This document shows positions 1 to 10,600 of a DNA stretch of 64,000 nt, one piece after another. A program made the translations under genes and the position numbers. The stretch's first letter is position 1, and each line of letters begins with the position of its first letter. Source of the DNA: Ferrovibrio sp041906005 (GTDB taxonomy: Bacteria; Pseudomonadota; Alphaproteobacteria; Ferrovibrionales; Ferrovibrionaceae). The notes beneath the pieces are model-generated. The model was not told the DNA's origin. It made no database searches and saw nothing but the letters and a program-made list of their open reading frames with translations. Location of the stretch: positions 2,294,001 through 2,358,000 of the forward strand of contig NZ_JAYRJY010000001.1 in the NCBI RefSeq assembly GCF_041906005.1. Direction: 5' to 3'.

Positions 1-378
1 CTGCAGCGCCTGCGCATCGCGCTCAGCGCCAAGACGCCGTCGGCCGGCGATGCCGCGATGCCGGTGGGCAGCGGCGGCCTGCTGCTGGATGTGGCCAGCG
101 CCCGCGTGACCTGGAACGGCGTGCAGGTCGATCTGACCCACGGTGAATTCAAGGTGGTGCAACTGCTGGCGCAGCGGATCGGTCGCGATGTCGGCTATCG
201 CGAGATTTACGATGTGGTGCGCGGCGTCGGCTTCGAGGCCGGGCAGGGGCCGGATGGTTATCGTGCCAATGTGCGCGCCATGGTGAAGCGCATCCGGCAG
301 AAATTCCGCGACATCGACGCGGAGTTCGACGCCATCGAAACTTATCCCGGCTTTGGGTATCGCTGGCGCCATGCCTGA
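1..378 (+). CDS. Response regulator, C-terminal DNA-binding part (5' end outside window)
   Basis: The reading frame is open from base 1 and ends with TGA at 376-378, so the gene begins upstream of the window. The visible part is an OmpR/PhoB-type winged-helix domain: a strand-rich start (LLLDVASARVTWNG), the recognition region around LTHGEFKVVQLLAQR, and the ending in YPGFGYRWR that is typical of this domain. The receiver domain lies outside. It overlaps the start of the following histidine kinase by 8 bases, so the two form a translationally coupled two-component pair. The signal sensed cannot be told from the sequence. Confidence 0.85.
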   Translation: MQRLRIALSAKTPSAGDAAMPVGSGGLLLDVASARVTWNGVQVDLTHGEFKVVQLLAQRIGRDVGYREIYDVVRGVGFEAGQGPDGYRANVRAMVKRIRQKFRDIDAEFDAIETYPGFGYRWRHA

Positions 379-1867
379 TACGGGACGCAAGCCACTTCGC
401 ATCTGGCGCTCGCTGACCTTCCGCGGCCTCATCGTTCTTGTACTTTTCATCGCCTTGCCGGCCATTCTTTACGTCACCTTCCGGCAGGCGGATCTGGATC
501 GCCAGCGGCTGTTGCTGGAAAGCATCCGCGTGAAGGGCCTCACGGTCGGCCGCGTGCTGGAAGAACGCCTGCAGCGCGCCGACCAGATTCCGCTGTTCCG
601 CCTGGGCGAGGAACTGGCCCGGTTCCAGACCGAAGGCGTCAGCCTGCGCCTGCTGTTCCGGCCGCATGACGGACCGGCGGATGCGGGCTTCCTGTATGTG
701 GCCTCGGCGCCGGCCGTGATGCCGGCCGATCTGGACTACGAACGCCGCCATCTGGACGAAGCCGGCGTGCTGGCGCAACTGGAGGCGACCTGCAGCGGCG
801 ACCTGCCGCTGGCCCTGCGGGTGGATCGTGCCGACGGCCAGGCCGAGCTGATCACCTCGATCACGCCGGTGCGCACGGCGCGCGGCTGCTGGGCGCTGGT
901 GATCTCCAGCGATCTGGCGGCGCCGGCGGAGCAGCGCCTGGGCAAGCCCTATTGGCAGGCGCCGGAGGTGCAGGTCGCGGCGGCGATCTATCTGATCTTC
1001 GCCGTCATCGTGCTGCTGATCGCCTTCGACTTGGCTCGCGGCCTGCGGCGTTTCGCCGCCACGGCGCGTGCGGTGGCCGAACGCCGCATCGAAGGCCGTT
1101 TCGTTCAGCGCAACCGCATTCCGGAACTGGAAGGCGTGGCGCGCGCTTTCGACCGCATGGAAGACGGCCTGCGCGCCACGGCCAGCGAATTGCGCCTGGC
1201 GGCGGAGGAAAGCGCGCATGCCTTCAAGACGCCGCTGGGCACGATCCGCCAGGCCTTGGTGCCGCTGCGTGGTCGCGTGGCGCCGGAAGATCAGCGCAGC
1301 CAGCAGGCATTGCAGGCGATCGACGGCGCCTTGGAGAGGCTGGATGGCCTGGTGCGGGCGGCGCGCAATCTGGACGATGCCGTGGCCGACCGGCTCGATC
1401 CGCCGCGCGAGCATGTCGAGCTGAACGCCCTGATCGAGGATGTGGTGGATGCCCATGCCGGCGATGCCGCTGCGCGGAACGTCACGCTGCGCGTGGCGGC
1501 CGGCAGCGAGGCTTCGGCGCCCATGGGTGGGCGCCTGATCGCCGCCGCGCTGGATCAGGTGATCGAGAATGCGCTCAGCTATGCGCCCGCGGGCAGTGTG
1601 GTGACGGTGACGCTGCATCGCGGCACGCGGCGCGTGCTGATCGTGGTGGCCGATACCGGGCCGGGCGTGGAACCGGCCCTGCTGCCACATATCTTCCAGC
1701 GCCATGCCTCGTTCCGCGACGATGGCCGGCACGATGACAGGCTACCCAATTTCGGCCTCGGCCTCTGGGTCGCCAAGCGCAACATGGAAGCGGTCGGCGG
1801 CGCCATCGAGGCGGCGAACCGCCCCGGCGGCGGCTTCATCGTCACGCTCAGCCTGCCGCTCGACTAG
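371..1867 (+). CDS. Membrane sensor histidine kinase
   Basis: A 498-residue kinase partnering the response regulator just upstream. The ATG at 371 overlaps the end of that gene; an in-frame TTG at 353 is less likely. There is a transmembrane helix at about residues 15-37, a periplasmic sensor region of about 160 residues, a second helix near 198-222, then a HAMP-like linker. The phosphoacceptor is probably His283 in the motif AHAFKTPLG, a less usual H-box (HAFKTPL rather than HELRTPL). The ATPase domain shows the N-box (IENALSYAP, near 400), DTGPGV (near 427) and GLGLWVAKR (near 462). The H-box variant is shared with PhoQ/QseC-like kinases of alphaproteobacteria as far as I recall; the stimulus is unknown. 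Confidence 0.88.
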   Translation: MPDTGRKPLRIWRSLTFRGLIVLVLFIALPAILYVTFRQADLDRQRLLLESIRVKGLTVGRVLEERLQRADQIPLFRLGEELARFQTEGVSLRLLFRPHDGPADAGFLYVASAPAVMPADLDYERRHLDEAGVLAQLEATCSGDLPLALRVDRADGQAELITSITPVRTARGCWALVISSDLAAPAEQRLGKPYWQAPEVQVAAAIYLIFAVIVLLIAFDLARGLRRFAATARAVAERRIEGRFVQRNRIPELEGVARAFDRMEDGLRATASELRLAAEESAHAFKTPLGTIRQALVPLRGRVAPEDQRSQQALQAIDGALERLDGLVRAARNLDDAVADRLDPPREHVELNALIEDVVDAHAGDAAARNVTLRVAAGSEASAPMGGRLIAAALDQVIENALSYAPAGSVVTVTLHRGTRRVLIVVADTGPGVEPALLPHIFQRHASFRDDGRHDDRLPNFGLGLWVAKRNMEAVGGAIEAANRPGGGFIVTLSLPLD

Positions 1868-1879
1868 AGTGGCGCTTGG

Positions 1880-2452
1880 TTAGAGTGTCAGATTGTCCTG
1901 CTGCTGGCGGCGCCAGGCAAAGACCAGCAATCCCCCACCCAGCAGCAACGCAGCGATGCCGATCACCCAGGTTGCGGCCAGCGCAACGGCGCTGGGGAAG
2001 AACAGCAGCAGCAGACCGATGATGATCAGCAGGATGCCGCCTTTGCTGATCGGCCAGTCGGGACCGACCTGGCGGCGCATGCGCAGGCTGCCGGCGAGAG
2101 CCATGATGCCGAACAGGATGATCCAGGCCGCAACCAGATAGATCAGCAGCGTGACGGCCGCTTCCGGCCATAGCACGCAGAGCAGGCCGAGCAGCAGGCT
2201 GCTGATGCCGGTGAGGAGCTGGAAGCCACGCGCCGGATCGGCGCTGTCGCGGCGCAGGGCCAGCATCAGGGTGATGGTGCCGTCCACCAGGGCATAGGCG
2301 CCGAAGATGATTACCAGCACGGTCAGGCTGATGCCGGGCCAGAAGATCGCGATCAGGCCGAACAGCAGGGCGGCGATGCCGCGCAGCACGATCAGCCACC
2401 ACAGGCGGCGTGGCATCGGGGCGAAACTGCCCGGCGGCATGCGTTCAACCAT
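1880..2452 (-). CDS. HdeD-family (DUF308) integral membrane protein
   Basis: A 190-residue protein made almost entirely of six hydrophobic helices separated by short loops, with the pattern of the HdeD/DUF308 family (for example LRGIAALLFGLIAIFWPGI, then repeated helices ending with prolines). HdeD proteins are inner-membrane proteins linked to acid stress in enterobacteria; the role in alphaproteobacteria is not established. I chose the ATG at 2452 because an AGGA site lies six bases before it; an in-frame TTG 27 bases upstream is possible. It is convergent with the kinase gene, with only 12 bases between the stops. Confidence 0.8.
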   Translation of the reverse strand: MVERMPPGSFAPMPRRLWWLIVLRGIAALLFGLIAIFWPGISLTVLVIIFGAYALVDGTITLMLALRRDSADPARGFQLLTGISSLLLGLLCVLWPEAAVTLLIYLVAAWIILFGIMALAGSLRMRRQVGPDWPISKGGILLIIIGLLLLFFPSAVALAATWVIGIAALLLGGGLLVFAWRRQQQDNLTL

Positions 2453-2553
2453 CGCAATCCTCGTCTGTCGATCCGGCAATACTATAACGCCTGCATACTA
2501 TAATGGCCGCCGCCGCGATTGTCGCCTGCGGCGCGGCGCGCTAGGTTCAGACC

Positions 2554-3564
2554 ATGACCGATCTGTTCGCCTTCATCAGCGGCCTGCCCAAGGCCGAACT
2601 GCATATCCATATCGAGGGCAGTTTCGAGCCCGAACTGATGTATGCGCTGGCCCAGCGCAACAGCCTGCCTTTCCGCTATGCCACGGTGGACGAGCTGCGC
2701 GCCGCCTATCGCTTCGGCAGCCTGCAGGATTTCCTCGACCTGTATTACCAGGGCATGGGCGTGCTGCAGACCGAGCAGGATTTCTACGACCTCGCCATGG
2801 CGTATCTGCGCCGGGCAGCGAAGCAGAATGTGCGGCATGCGGAAATCTTTTTCGATCCGCAGGGCCATACCGACCGGGGCGTGGCGTTCAAAACGGTGAT
2901 CGATGGCCTGACGCGCGCCCTGAATGACGCACGGCGCGAACTGGGCCTGAGCGCCAGCCTGATCCTGTGTTTCCTGCGCCACCTCGACGAGGAGAGCGCC
3001 CTGAAAACACTGGAAGAGGCGCTGCCGTGGCGCGACCGCTTCATCGGCGTCGGCCTCGATTCATCGGAGAAGGGCCATCCGCCGGCGAAGTTCCAGCGCG
3101 TTTTTGCCAGGGCACGGGCGCTCGGCTTGCATGCCGTGGCCCATGCCGGCGAGGAAGGCCCGCCGGACTATGTGTGGGAAGCGCTCGATCTGCTGAAGGT
3201 CGAGCGGATCGATCATGGCAACCGCGCGCTTGAGGATGAAAGACTCACCGCGCGGCTGGCGGTCGAGAAGATGCCGCTTACCGTCTGTCCGCTGTCCAAC
3301 CTCAAGCTCTGCGTCGTGCGCGACATGAAGCAGCATCCGCTGCGCCGCATGCTGCAGGCCGGCCTGGTGGCGACGCTGAATTCCGACGATCCGGCCTATT
3401 TCGGCGGCTATGTGACCGAGAATTATCTCGCCGTGCAGCAGGCGCTGGATCTAAGCCGTGACGAGATCGTCACGCTGGCCGGCAACGGCTTCCGCGCCGC
3501 CTTCCTGGACGATGCGACGAAGCAGCGCCATCTCGCCGCCCTGCAGGCCTATTGCGCTAGCTGA
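2554..3564 (+). CDS. Adenine/adenosine deaminase family protein
   Basis: A 336-residue zinc-dependent amidohydrolase that deaminates adenine or adenosine in purine salvage. The metal ligands are visible: HIH at residues 17-19 close to the N terminus, HAGEEGP near 197, the IDHG motif near 220 and NSDDP near 276. IDHGNR in place of the adenosine-deaminase IGHG suggests the adenine deaminase (Aah1/Ade) branch rather than true adenosine deaminase. Length fits that branch (about 330-345). It overlaps the end of the convergent LysR gene by 8 bases. Substrate choice is an inference from the motif. Confidence 0.85.
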   Translation: MTDLFAFISGLPKAELHIHIEGSFEPELMYALAQRNSLPFRYATVDELRAAYRFGSLQDFLDLYYQGMGVLQTEQDFYDLAMAYLRRAAKQNVRHAEIFFDPQGHTDRGVAFKTVIDGLTRALNDARRELGLSASLILCFLRHLDEESALKTLEEALPWRDRFIGVGLDSSEKGHPPAKFQRVFARARALGLHAVAHAGEEGPPDYVWEALDLLKVERIDHGNRALEDERLTARLAVEKMPLTVCPLSNLKLCVVRDMKQHPLRRMLQAGLVATLNSDDPAYFGGYVTENYLAVQQALDLSRDEIVTLAGNGFRAAFLDDATKQRHLAALQAYCAS

Positions 3565-4462
3565 CTTTCGCCTTCACCGCGCCGACCAGCCAGTCGCGGA
3601 AAGCGCGCAATGCCGGATCGTTGCGGCGGGCTTCTGGATAAAACAGGCAATAGGCCTGTTTGCTGTGCAGCAGTTCCGGAAATGGCGCCACCAAGCTGCC
3701 ATCGGCCAGTTCGGGCTCGACCAGGAAACGCGGCACGATGGCCGCACCCAGGCCCACCACGGCCGCCTGCACCACCATGGCGAACTGGCCGTAACGCGGC
3801 CCCAGTGGCACCGGCGGGCAGGCCACGCCCACCAGCGCGAACCAGTCGGCCCAGGCCGAAGGGCGGGTCGATTGCTGGATCAGCGGAATCTTGAACAGGT
3901 CTTCCGGCTTTTTGATGCGCTGGCCCGCCAGCAGCTTTTTCGACAGCACCGGGATCAGGTCTTCCTCGATCAGCTTGTCGACCACGGCGCCGGGCCAGAC
4001 CGGATCGCCGAACGAGATCGCGGCATCCAGCGGCTCGGCGGCGAAGTCGAAGCTTTCGATGCGGGTCGGCAGGTTGATGGTGATCTGCGGATGCTTGGCG
4101 GCGAAATCGGGCAGGCGCGGGATCAGCCAGCGTGTGCCGAAGGTGGGCAGGGTGGCAATGTTCAGCGTGGCATTGCCGCCGCGCGCGGCCATGGTGTTCA
4201 CCGTGGCGGTGCCGATGCGGCCCAGAGCTTCCTGCAGTTCGCGGGCATAGGCGGCCCCGGCCGGGGTCAGCACCACGCGCTGGCGGATGCGTTCGAACAG
4301 CGTGAGGCCGAGAATGTCTTCCAAAAGCTGCACACGGCGGCTGATCGCCGCCTGGCTGACATTCAGTTCCTTGGCGGCGGCCGTGAAGCTTTCATGCCGG
4401 GCTGCGGCCTCGAAAGCCATCAGGGCGGACAGCGGGGGCAGGAAACGACGCGACAGGGCCAA
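3557..4462 (-). CDS. LysR-family transcriptional regulator (GcvA-like)
   Basis: A 301-residue LysR regulator. The N-terminal winged helix (residues about 10-68) includes the phrase AAKELNVSQAAISRRVQLLE, and the rest is a periplasmic-binding-protein-like effector domain. The opening RRFLPPLSALMAFEAAARHES is typical of GcvA-type members. The start is a TTG preceded by a GGAGG eight bases upstream, which decides the start. It is divergent from the glutaryl-CoA dehydrogenase gene (137-base gap), the common arrangement for a LysR regulator and its target, so it probably controls the gcdH/CoA-transferase pair. Confidence 0.9.
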   Translation of the reverse strand: MALSRRFLPPLSALMAFEAAARHESFTAAAKELNVSQAAISRRVQLLEDILGLTLFERIRQRVVLTPAGAAYARELQEALGRIGTATVNTMAARGGNATLNIATLPTFGTRWLIPRLPDFAAKHPQITINLPTRIESFDFAAEPLDAAISFGDPVWPGAVVDKLIEEDLIPVLSKKLLAGQRIKKPEDLFKIPLIQQSTRPSAWADWFALVGVACPPVPLGPRYGQFAMVVQAAVVGLGAAIVPRFLVEPELADGSLVAPFPELLHSKQAYCLFYPEARRNDPALRAFRDWLVGAVKAKVS

Positions 4463-4599
4463 GATAATAACCTCCGATCATCAAGTAATAGCGAGAATTC
4501 GTTTGCCTGCCAATCGCCGGTCTGACAGCTTGCCGGGCCAGACCAAGGGGCTATCTCCCCCTTCAACAGAACCAAAACCATCCGTCCGAGGATATCGCC

Positions 4600-5793
<1,194 letters not shown>

Positions 5794-5827
5794 GCCTGAT
5801 CTCAGCCCGTTGAACGGAGGCGCCGGG

Positions 5828-7048
5828 ATGCGCGCGCTGGACGATATCGTTGTGCTCGATCTCAGCCGTGTGCTGGCCGGGCCGTGGTGTACCCAGAACC
5901 TGGCCGATCTCGGCGCCACCGTGATCAAGGTCGAGAAACCCGGTGCGGGTGACGATACCCGTACCTGGGGTCCGATCTTCCTGAAAGACCCGAAAACCGG
6001 CGCGCGGGCCGATGCGGCCTATTACCTGGCGGCCAATCGCGGCAAGCGCTCCATCACCGTCGACATGGCCACCAAGGAAGGTCAGCAGATCCTGCGCGAC
6101 CTCGCGGCCAAGGCGGATGTTGTGGTGGAGAATTACAAGCTGGGCGGGTTGAAGAAATACGGCCTGGATTACGACAGCCTGTCGAAGATCAATCCCCGCC
6201 TGGTCTACTGCTCGATCACCGGTTTCGGCCAGACCGGGCCCTATGCGCCACGCGCGGGCTACGATTTCCTGATCCAGGGCATGGGCGGGCTGATGAGCGT
6301 GACCGGCGAGAAGGACGACCTGCCCGGCGGCGGCCCGCAGAAGGCCGGCGTGGCGCTGGTCGACGTGATGACCGGCCTGTATGCCACCATCGCCATCCTC
6401 GGCGCGCTGAACCAGCGCCACCGCTCCGGCCGGGGGCAGTATATCGACATGGCCCTGCTGGATGTGTCGGTCGCCACGCTGGCGAACCAGGCGCTGTATT
6501 ACCTCGTTTCCGGCCAGGCGCCGGTGCGCATGGGCAACGGCCATGCCGCCATCGTGCCCTATCAGAGTTTCCCGACGTCTGACGGCCACGTCATCATCGC
6601 GGTCGGCAATGACGGCCAGTTCGCCAAACTGGCCGAGGAGCTGGGCCATCCCGAATGGATGCAGGATCCGCGCTTCGCCAGCAATATCGAGCGTCTGAAC
6701 AACCGCGCCTTGGTGGTGGCTGCCATCGAGGCGGAAACCAGCAAGCGCAGCATGGCCGACCTGATCGCCGCGCTGGAAAAACGCGCCGTGCCCTGCGGTC
6801 CGATCAATACCGTGGACAAGGTGTTCGCCGATCCCCATGTGCAGGCGCGCGGCCTGCAGAAGACCGTTCCGCATAGCCAGCAGGGTGAAGTGCCCAGTGT
6901 GGCCAGCCCGCTGCGCCTGTCGGACTCGCCGGTGGCTTACGACCGCGGCCCGCCTTTGCTGGGCGAGCATACCGACGCTGTGCTGAAGGATATGCTCGGC
7001 TTCGACGAGGCGAAGCTCGAGAGCCTGCGTAAGGCCAAGGCGATCTGA
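5828..7048 (+). CDS. Type III CoA-transferase (CaiB/BaiF family), probable glutarate CoA-transferase
   Basis: A 406-residue family III CoA-transferase. The start MRALDDIVVLDLSRVLAGP and the motifs GATVIKVE, NRGKRSI and the predicted catalytic aspartate in KAGVALVDVMTG identify it. The ATG at 5828 has GGAGG eight bases upstream; an in-frame TTG at 5810 precedes that site and is rejected. Lying directly behind gcdH, it most likely activates glutarate to glutaryl-CoA with succinyl-CoA or a similar donor, as in the human SUGCT pairing. The substrate is inferred from context only. Confidence 0.88.
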   Translation: MRALDDIVVLDLSRVLAGPWCTQNLADLGATVIKVEKPGAGDDTRTWGPIFLKDPKTGARADAAYYLAANRGKRSITVDMATKEGQQILRDLAAKADVVVENYKLGGLKKYGLDYDSLSKINPRLVYCSITGFGQTGPYAPRAGYDFLIQGMGGLMSVTGEKDDLPGGGPQKAGVALVDVMTGLYATIAILGALNQRHRSGRGQYIDMALLDVSVATLANQALYYLVSGQAPVRMGNGHAAIVPYQSFPTSDGHVIIAVGNDGQFAKLAEELGHPEWMQDPRFASNIERLNNRALVVAAIEAETSKRSMADLIAALEKRAVPCGPINTVDKVFADPHVQARGLQKTVPHSQQGEVPSVASPLRLSDSPVAYDRGPPLLGEHTDAVLKDMLGFDEAKLESLRKAKAI

Positions 7049-7049
7049 C

Positions 7050-7727
7050 CTAAAGCTTCAGGCGGTAGCCGAGATTTTCCTCGGTCACCAGGCGTTTGGG
7101 CTGGTCGGGATTGTCTTCCAGCTTCTGGCGCAGGCGCCAGATCAGCACGCGCAAAGTGGCGCGCGACTGTTCATCATCGCGCTGCCATAGTTCGCGCGTG
7201 ATGTCGTTGAACAACACGATCTGCCCCGCATAGTCGAACAGCAGGCCGACCAGACGGTTTTCCATCGCGGTCAGGCGGATGGCGTTGCCCTTGTGCCAGA
7301 TCTGGGCGCGGCTGCGGTCGATGCGGAAATCGCCCAGTTCGTCGCGATTGTTGGCCGGGTTGGCGCGGCGCAGTACGGCGCGCACCCGGGCAAGCAGTTC
7401 AGCCACGTCAAACGGTTTGGTGATGTAGTCGTCGGCGCCGTTGGACAAGGCCTCGACCTTGGCATTGCGGTCTTCCTCGCCCGAGACGACGATGATCGGC
7501 ACGCGCGAACGCTTGCGCACGGCGGCCAGCACATCCTCGCCACGCATTTTCGGCATGCTGAGGTCAAGCAGCATCAGTTGCGCCGCTTGGCTTTCCAGCG
7601 CGGCCAGCGCCGCGTCGCCATCGGCGGCCTCGCCGACACGGTGGCCCGCGGCTTCCAGTATGCCGCGCATGGTCTGCCGCATAGAGGCTGAGTCTTCGAC
7701 AATCAGGATGTATTCGCCGGTCGGCAT
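7050..7727 (-). CDS. OmpR-family response regulator
   Basis: A 225-residue response regulator with a receiver domain (acidic pair Glu11/Asp12, phosphoacceptor Asp55 in LLDLSMP, Lys104 in YITKPFD) and a C-terminal winged helix ending in TEENLGYRLKL. No kinase gene is adjacent, so it is an orphan in this window. It resembles the KdpE/TorR-like class. It is convergent with the CoA-transferase gene, with one base between stops. Upstream, at 7738-7757, the DNA can form a short CCCCGT/ACGGGG hairpin within its leader. Confidence 0.88.
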   Translation of the reverse strand: MPTGEYILIVEDSASMRQTMRGILEAAGHRVGEAADGDAALAALESQAAQLMLLDLSMPKMRGEDVLAAVRKRSRVPIIVVSGEEDRNAKVEALSNGADDYITKPFDVAELLARVRAVLRRANPANNRDELGDFRIDRSRAQIWHKGNAIRLTAMENRLVGLLFDYAGQIVLFNDITRELWQRDDEQSRATLRVLIWRLRQKLEDNPDQPKRLVTEENLGYRLKL

Positions 7728-7990
7728 AACGTCGCGTCCCCGTTTTTCCTGACGGGGTCTTACGCCAGGTCGCGGCGGAAGTAATGTAGACGTACTGCTA
7801 CGTTACCGGATTTTTATCTGTTTGCGGCCGGATTCCTGGGAATTACAGGTTTGTAATCCATTTGCCGGTTTGCCGGTTGTGGATCGGTGGGAACATCTGT
7901 CGCTACGGGATGTTTGGCATGTATCGCTGTTCCGGTCGCCACTCCGGCAGGCCGGGCGGCGACCAGCGACCAGCCAGGAAAGGAAACCCC

Positions 7991-8470
7991 ATGCCAGAGA
8001 TTACCGATCTGCTGCGCCAGGAACACGACGAAGCCCTTACCCTAGCCGACCGGCTTTGCCGGGAGGAGGAAGACGCCAAGGCGCGGCGTGAGATTTTCCA
8101 TCAGCTCAAGGACGCGCTGACGCTGCATTCCCGCGCGGAGGAGGCTGCCGTCTACGAGGCTCTGAAAGGCTGCAAGGATGACGACGAGGCCGTGAAGATG
8201 GGCCATGAAGGCTATGTCGAGCACAGCCTGGTGGACTACCTGTTCGAAAAGCTGACGCGTTCCAGTGCCACCACAAGCCCGTCCTGGGGCGCCCATGCCA
8301 TGGTGCTGAAGGAATTGCTGGAGCACCATGTGGAGGAAGAGCAGGGTGAGGCCTTCGATCTGCTGGAAAAACATTTCGACGCGGCAGCGCGGGAAAAGAT
8401 GGCGCAAGCCTTCCTGGCGGCCAAGGACAGCGCGGCGTCATCCGCCAAATCGTCGCGCAGTGCAGCCTAG
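7991..8470 (+). CDS. Hemerythrin HHE-domain protein
   Basis: A 159-residue all-helical protein with the spaced histidines and glutamates of a hemerythrin-like di-iron site: His12, His46 with Glu50, His72/His78, and His112/His113 with Glu116. These proteins bind O2, NO or serve in iron handling; which applies here is unknown. The ATG at 7991 follows an AGGAAAGGAA site; a longer frame upstream to 7862 has no good start and its residues do not look like a protein. The last fifteen residues are a low-complexity Ala/Ser/Lys tail. Confidence 0.8.
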   Translation: MPEITDLLRQEHDEALTLADRLCREEEDAKARREIFHQLKDALTLHSRAEEAAVYEALKGCKDDDEAVKMGHEGYVEHSLVDYLFEKLTRSSATTSPSWGAHAMVLKELLEHHVEEEQGEAFDLLEKHFDAAAREKMAQAFLAAKDSAASSAKSSRSAA

Positions 8471-8486
8471 AACGGGTACCGGAGAT

Positions 8487-8522
8487 GCGGTCCTGGCGTG
8501 CCGGCGCCGCCGTCAGGACCGC
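8487..8522. terminator. Possible bidirectional hairpin between convergent genes
   Basis: GCGGTCCTG at 8487-8495 and CAGGACCGC at 8514-8522 form a perfect 9-bp stem between the hemerythrin gene and the convergent EamA exporter gene, overlapping the latter's last codons. There is no T-run, so factor-independent termination is doubtful. Confidence 0.35.
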
Positions 8523-9406
8523 GCCCGCGGGGCATTCACCAGCCAGATGCCGAAGGCCACCAGGGCCAAGGCGCCCAGCAGCGCCGGCGACAGCGGTTCA
8601 CCCAGATAGAGGGCGCCGCCGGCCACGCCGAAAACCGGCGTGAGGAATGAAAAGGCCGACAGCCGCGAGACAGGATAACGGGTCATCATCCAGAACCAGG
8701 CGAGATAGCTCACCGCGGCCACCGCCACGGTCTGGAAGGCCAGCGAGCCAATCACGAAGCCCGTGGCCGGGATGGCGAGGCTTTCGCCGCTCCCCACGGC
8801 GGCCAGCAGCAGCATCGGCCCGGAAACGGCAAGTTGGTACAGCAGTGTCTTGTACGGGCTGACCATGCGCAGTTTCGATGCCTTGATCAGCAACGTGGTG
8901 GCCGCCCACAGGATGGCGGCCGTTACCATCAGGCCATCACCCAGCATTTCAGAAGGTTGTGGTGTGCTCAGTCGGCCGGCGAAGGTCAGTACCACGCCCA
9001 GGAAAGCCAGTGCCAGGCCGAGCCATTGCAGCCGGCCGATGCGTTCGCCGGGGATCAGCAGATGCGAACCCAGAGCCACCCAGAATGGCGCGGTGTAGAG
9101 CAGGATGGCGGCACGCGAGGCCGTGGTGAGCGTGAGACCGTAAAACAGCAGGCCGAATTCGGTGCCGAACAAAAGCCCGGCGCCCAGGCCCGGCCACAGG
9201 CTGCCGTCGCGCTGCCAGAGCGGGATGCGGCGCCAGACCATCCACAGCCAGACCAGCAGGGCCGCGCCGGTCGAGCGCAGGCCGGCCTGCAGCAGAGGCG
9301 AGACGACATCGGCGGTCATCTTGATCACCACCTGCTGGACGCCCCAGCTCAGGCACAGGATGGTCATGAGGCCGATGGCAAGGCCATCGAGGCGGGAATG
9401 CTGCAT
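8513..9406 (-). CDS. EamA/DMT-family transporter
   Basis: A 297-residue inner-membrane protein with ten predicted helices arranged as two EamA repeats. The start LSWGVQQVVIK and the glycine-rich helix GTEFGLLFYGLTLTTASRAAIL are typical of drug/metabolite exporters of the RhaT/YdcZ type. I place the start at the ATG 9406 (MQHSRLDGLAIG); the open frame further upstream is overlap with the dinB region and has non-protein-like composition. The substrate cannot be predicted. It lies 62 bases downstream of dinB on the same strand. Confidence 0.85.
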   Translation of the reverse strand: MQHSRLDGLAIGLMTILCLSWGVQQVVIKMTADVVSPLLQAGLRSTGAALLVWLWMVWRRIPLWQRDGSLWPGLGAGLLFGTEFGLLFYGLTLTTASRAAILLYTAPFWVALGSHLLIPGERIGRLQWLGLALAFLGVVLTFAGRLSTPQPSEMLGDGLMVTAAILWAATTLLIKASKLRMVSPYKTLLYQLAVSGPMLLLAAVGSGESLAIPATGFVIGSLAFQTVAVAAVSYLAWFWMMTRYPVSRLSAFSFLTPVFGVAGGALYLGEPLSPALLGALALVAFGIWLVNAPRARS

Positions 9407-9468
9407 GCTTGGTCTATGGCGCTGCGGGAGACGGATCGGATCGACTATAGCAAAGGCGGATGCCGCGC

Positions 9469-10569
9469 CTAGAGCGTGAGTTTGAGCTGCTGGGTATCGT
9501 CGCCGCCATCCTCGCGGGCCGGTTCCTCCAGCGACGAGAGGGTGACGCCCAGCAGGCGGATGCCTTTTGGCGTGGGAAACACGCCAGCCAGCAGGTCGTT
9601 GGCGATGCCCAGCAGGTCGGCCGCGCCGGTGACTGGAACATGCTGCGTGCGGCTGCGCGTGATCTGCTGGAAATCGGCGTATTTCACCTTCAGTGTCACG
9701 GTGCGGCCGCGGATGCTGTGCTTTTCGCAATAGCGCCAGACCTTCTCGCCCACTTTTGCCACTTCCGCCTGCGCGTCTTCCAGGGTGAAGAGGTCGGCCG
9801 CGAAGGTGTCTTCCGCGCCCACGGATTTGCGGATGCGGTCGGGGCGCACCGGGCGTTCGTCCACGCCGCGTGAAATCCAGTAATAGAAATGCCCCGCCTT
9901 GCCGAAATGCTGCTGCAGGAACGGCAGCGAGCGTTCGCGCAGATCGGCGCCGGTCTCGATGCCAAGGCGGTTCATCTTCGCCGCCGTGGCCGGGCCGATG
10001 CCGTGGAACCGGCCCACCGGCAGGCTTTCCACGAAACCGGGCCCCATGCGGGGGGTGATCACGAACAGGCCATCGGGCTTGTTGTGGTCGGAGGCCAGCT
10101 TGGCCAGGAACTTGTTATACGACACGCCGGCCGAGGCTGTGAGCTGCGTCTCGGCGCGGATGCGGGCGCGGATGTCCTCGGCGATCTGAGTCGCCGATGC
10201 GATGCCCTTCAGGTTCTGTGTCACGTCAAGATAGGCCTCGTCGAGCGACAGCGGCTCGATCAACGGTGTGTAATCGGCAAAGATGTCGCGAATCTGCGCC
10301 GAGACGGCACGATAGGCATCGAAGCGCGGCTTCACGAAGATCAGTTCGGGGCATTTGCGCTTGGCGGTCACTGACGGCATGGCCGAGCGCACGCCGAACT
10401 TGCGCGCCTCGTAGCTCGCGGCCGCCACCACGCCACGCTCGCGCGAACCGCCGACGGCGACGGGTTTGCCGCGCAGCTCCGGATTGTCGCGCTGCTCCAC
10501 GGACGCATAGAAGGCATCCATGTCGATATGGATGACCTTGCGGACGGGAGTGGCGGGCGAATCGGTCAT
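9469..10569 (-). CDS. dinB: DNA polymerase IV
   Basis: A 366-residue Y-family translesion polymerase. The catalytic acidic residues sit in HIDMDAFYASVEQ near the N terminus and SLDEAYLDVT near residue 105; the helix-hairpin-helix GRFHGIGPATAAKMNRLG and the little-finger domain follow. The C terminus QQLKLTL resembles a beta-clamp-binding motif. The ATG at 10569 is preferred; a TTG nine bases upstream is possible. No LexA box was recognised upstream by eye. Confidence 0.92.
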   Translation of the reverse strand: MTDSPATPVRKVIHIDMDAFYASVEQRDNPELRGKPVAVGGSRERGVVAAASYEARKFGVRSAMPSVTAKRKCPELIFVKPRFDAYRAVSAQIRDIFADYTPLIEPLSLDEAYLDVTQNLKGIASATQIAEDIRARIRAETQLTASAGVSYNKFLAKLASDHNKPDGLFVITPRMGPGFVESLPVGRFHGIGPATAAKMNRLGIETGADLRERSLPFLQQHFGKAGHFYYWISRGVDERPVRPDRIRKSVGAEDTFAADLFTLEDAQAEVAKVGEKVWRYCEKHSIRGRTVTLKVKYADFQQITRSRTQHVPVTGAADLLGIANDLLAGVFPTPKGIRLLGVTLSSLEEPAREDGGDDTQQLKLTL

Positions 10570-10600
10570 GCTGGACAATTCGCGGCGGCGCGGTGTTCAG

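Noticed and set aside
149..1732. A long minus-strand open frame opposite the histidine kinase
   Set aside because: It is a shadow of GC-rich coding DNA: Arg/Ala/Gln/His-rich with no domain, while the plus strand encodes a clear kinase.
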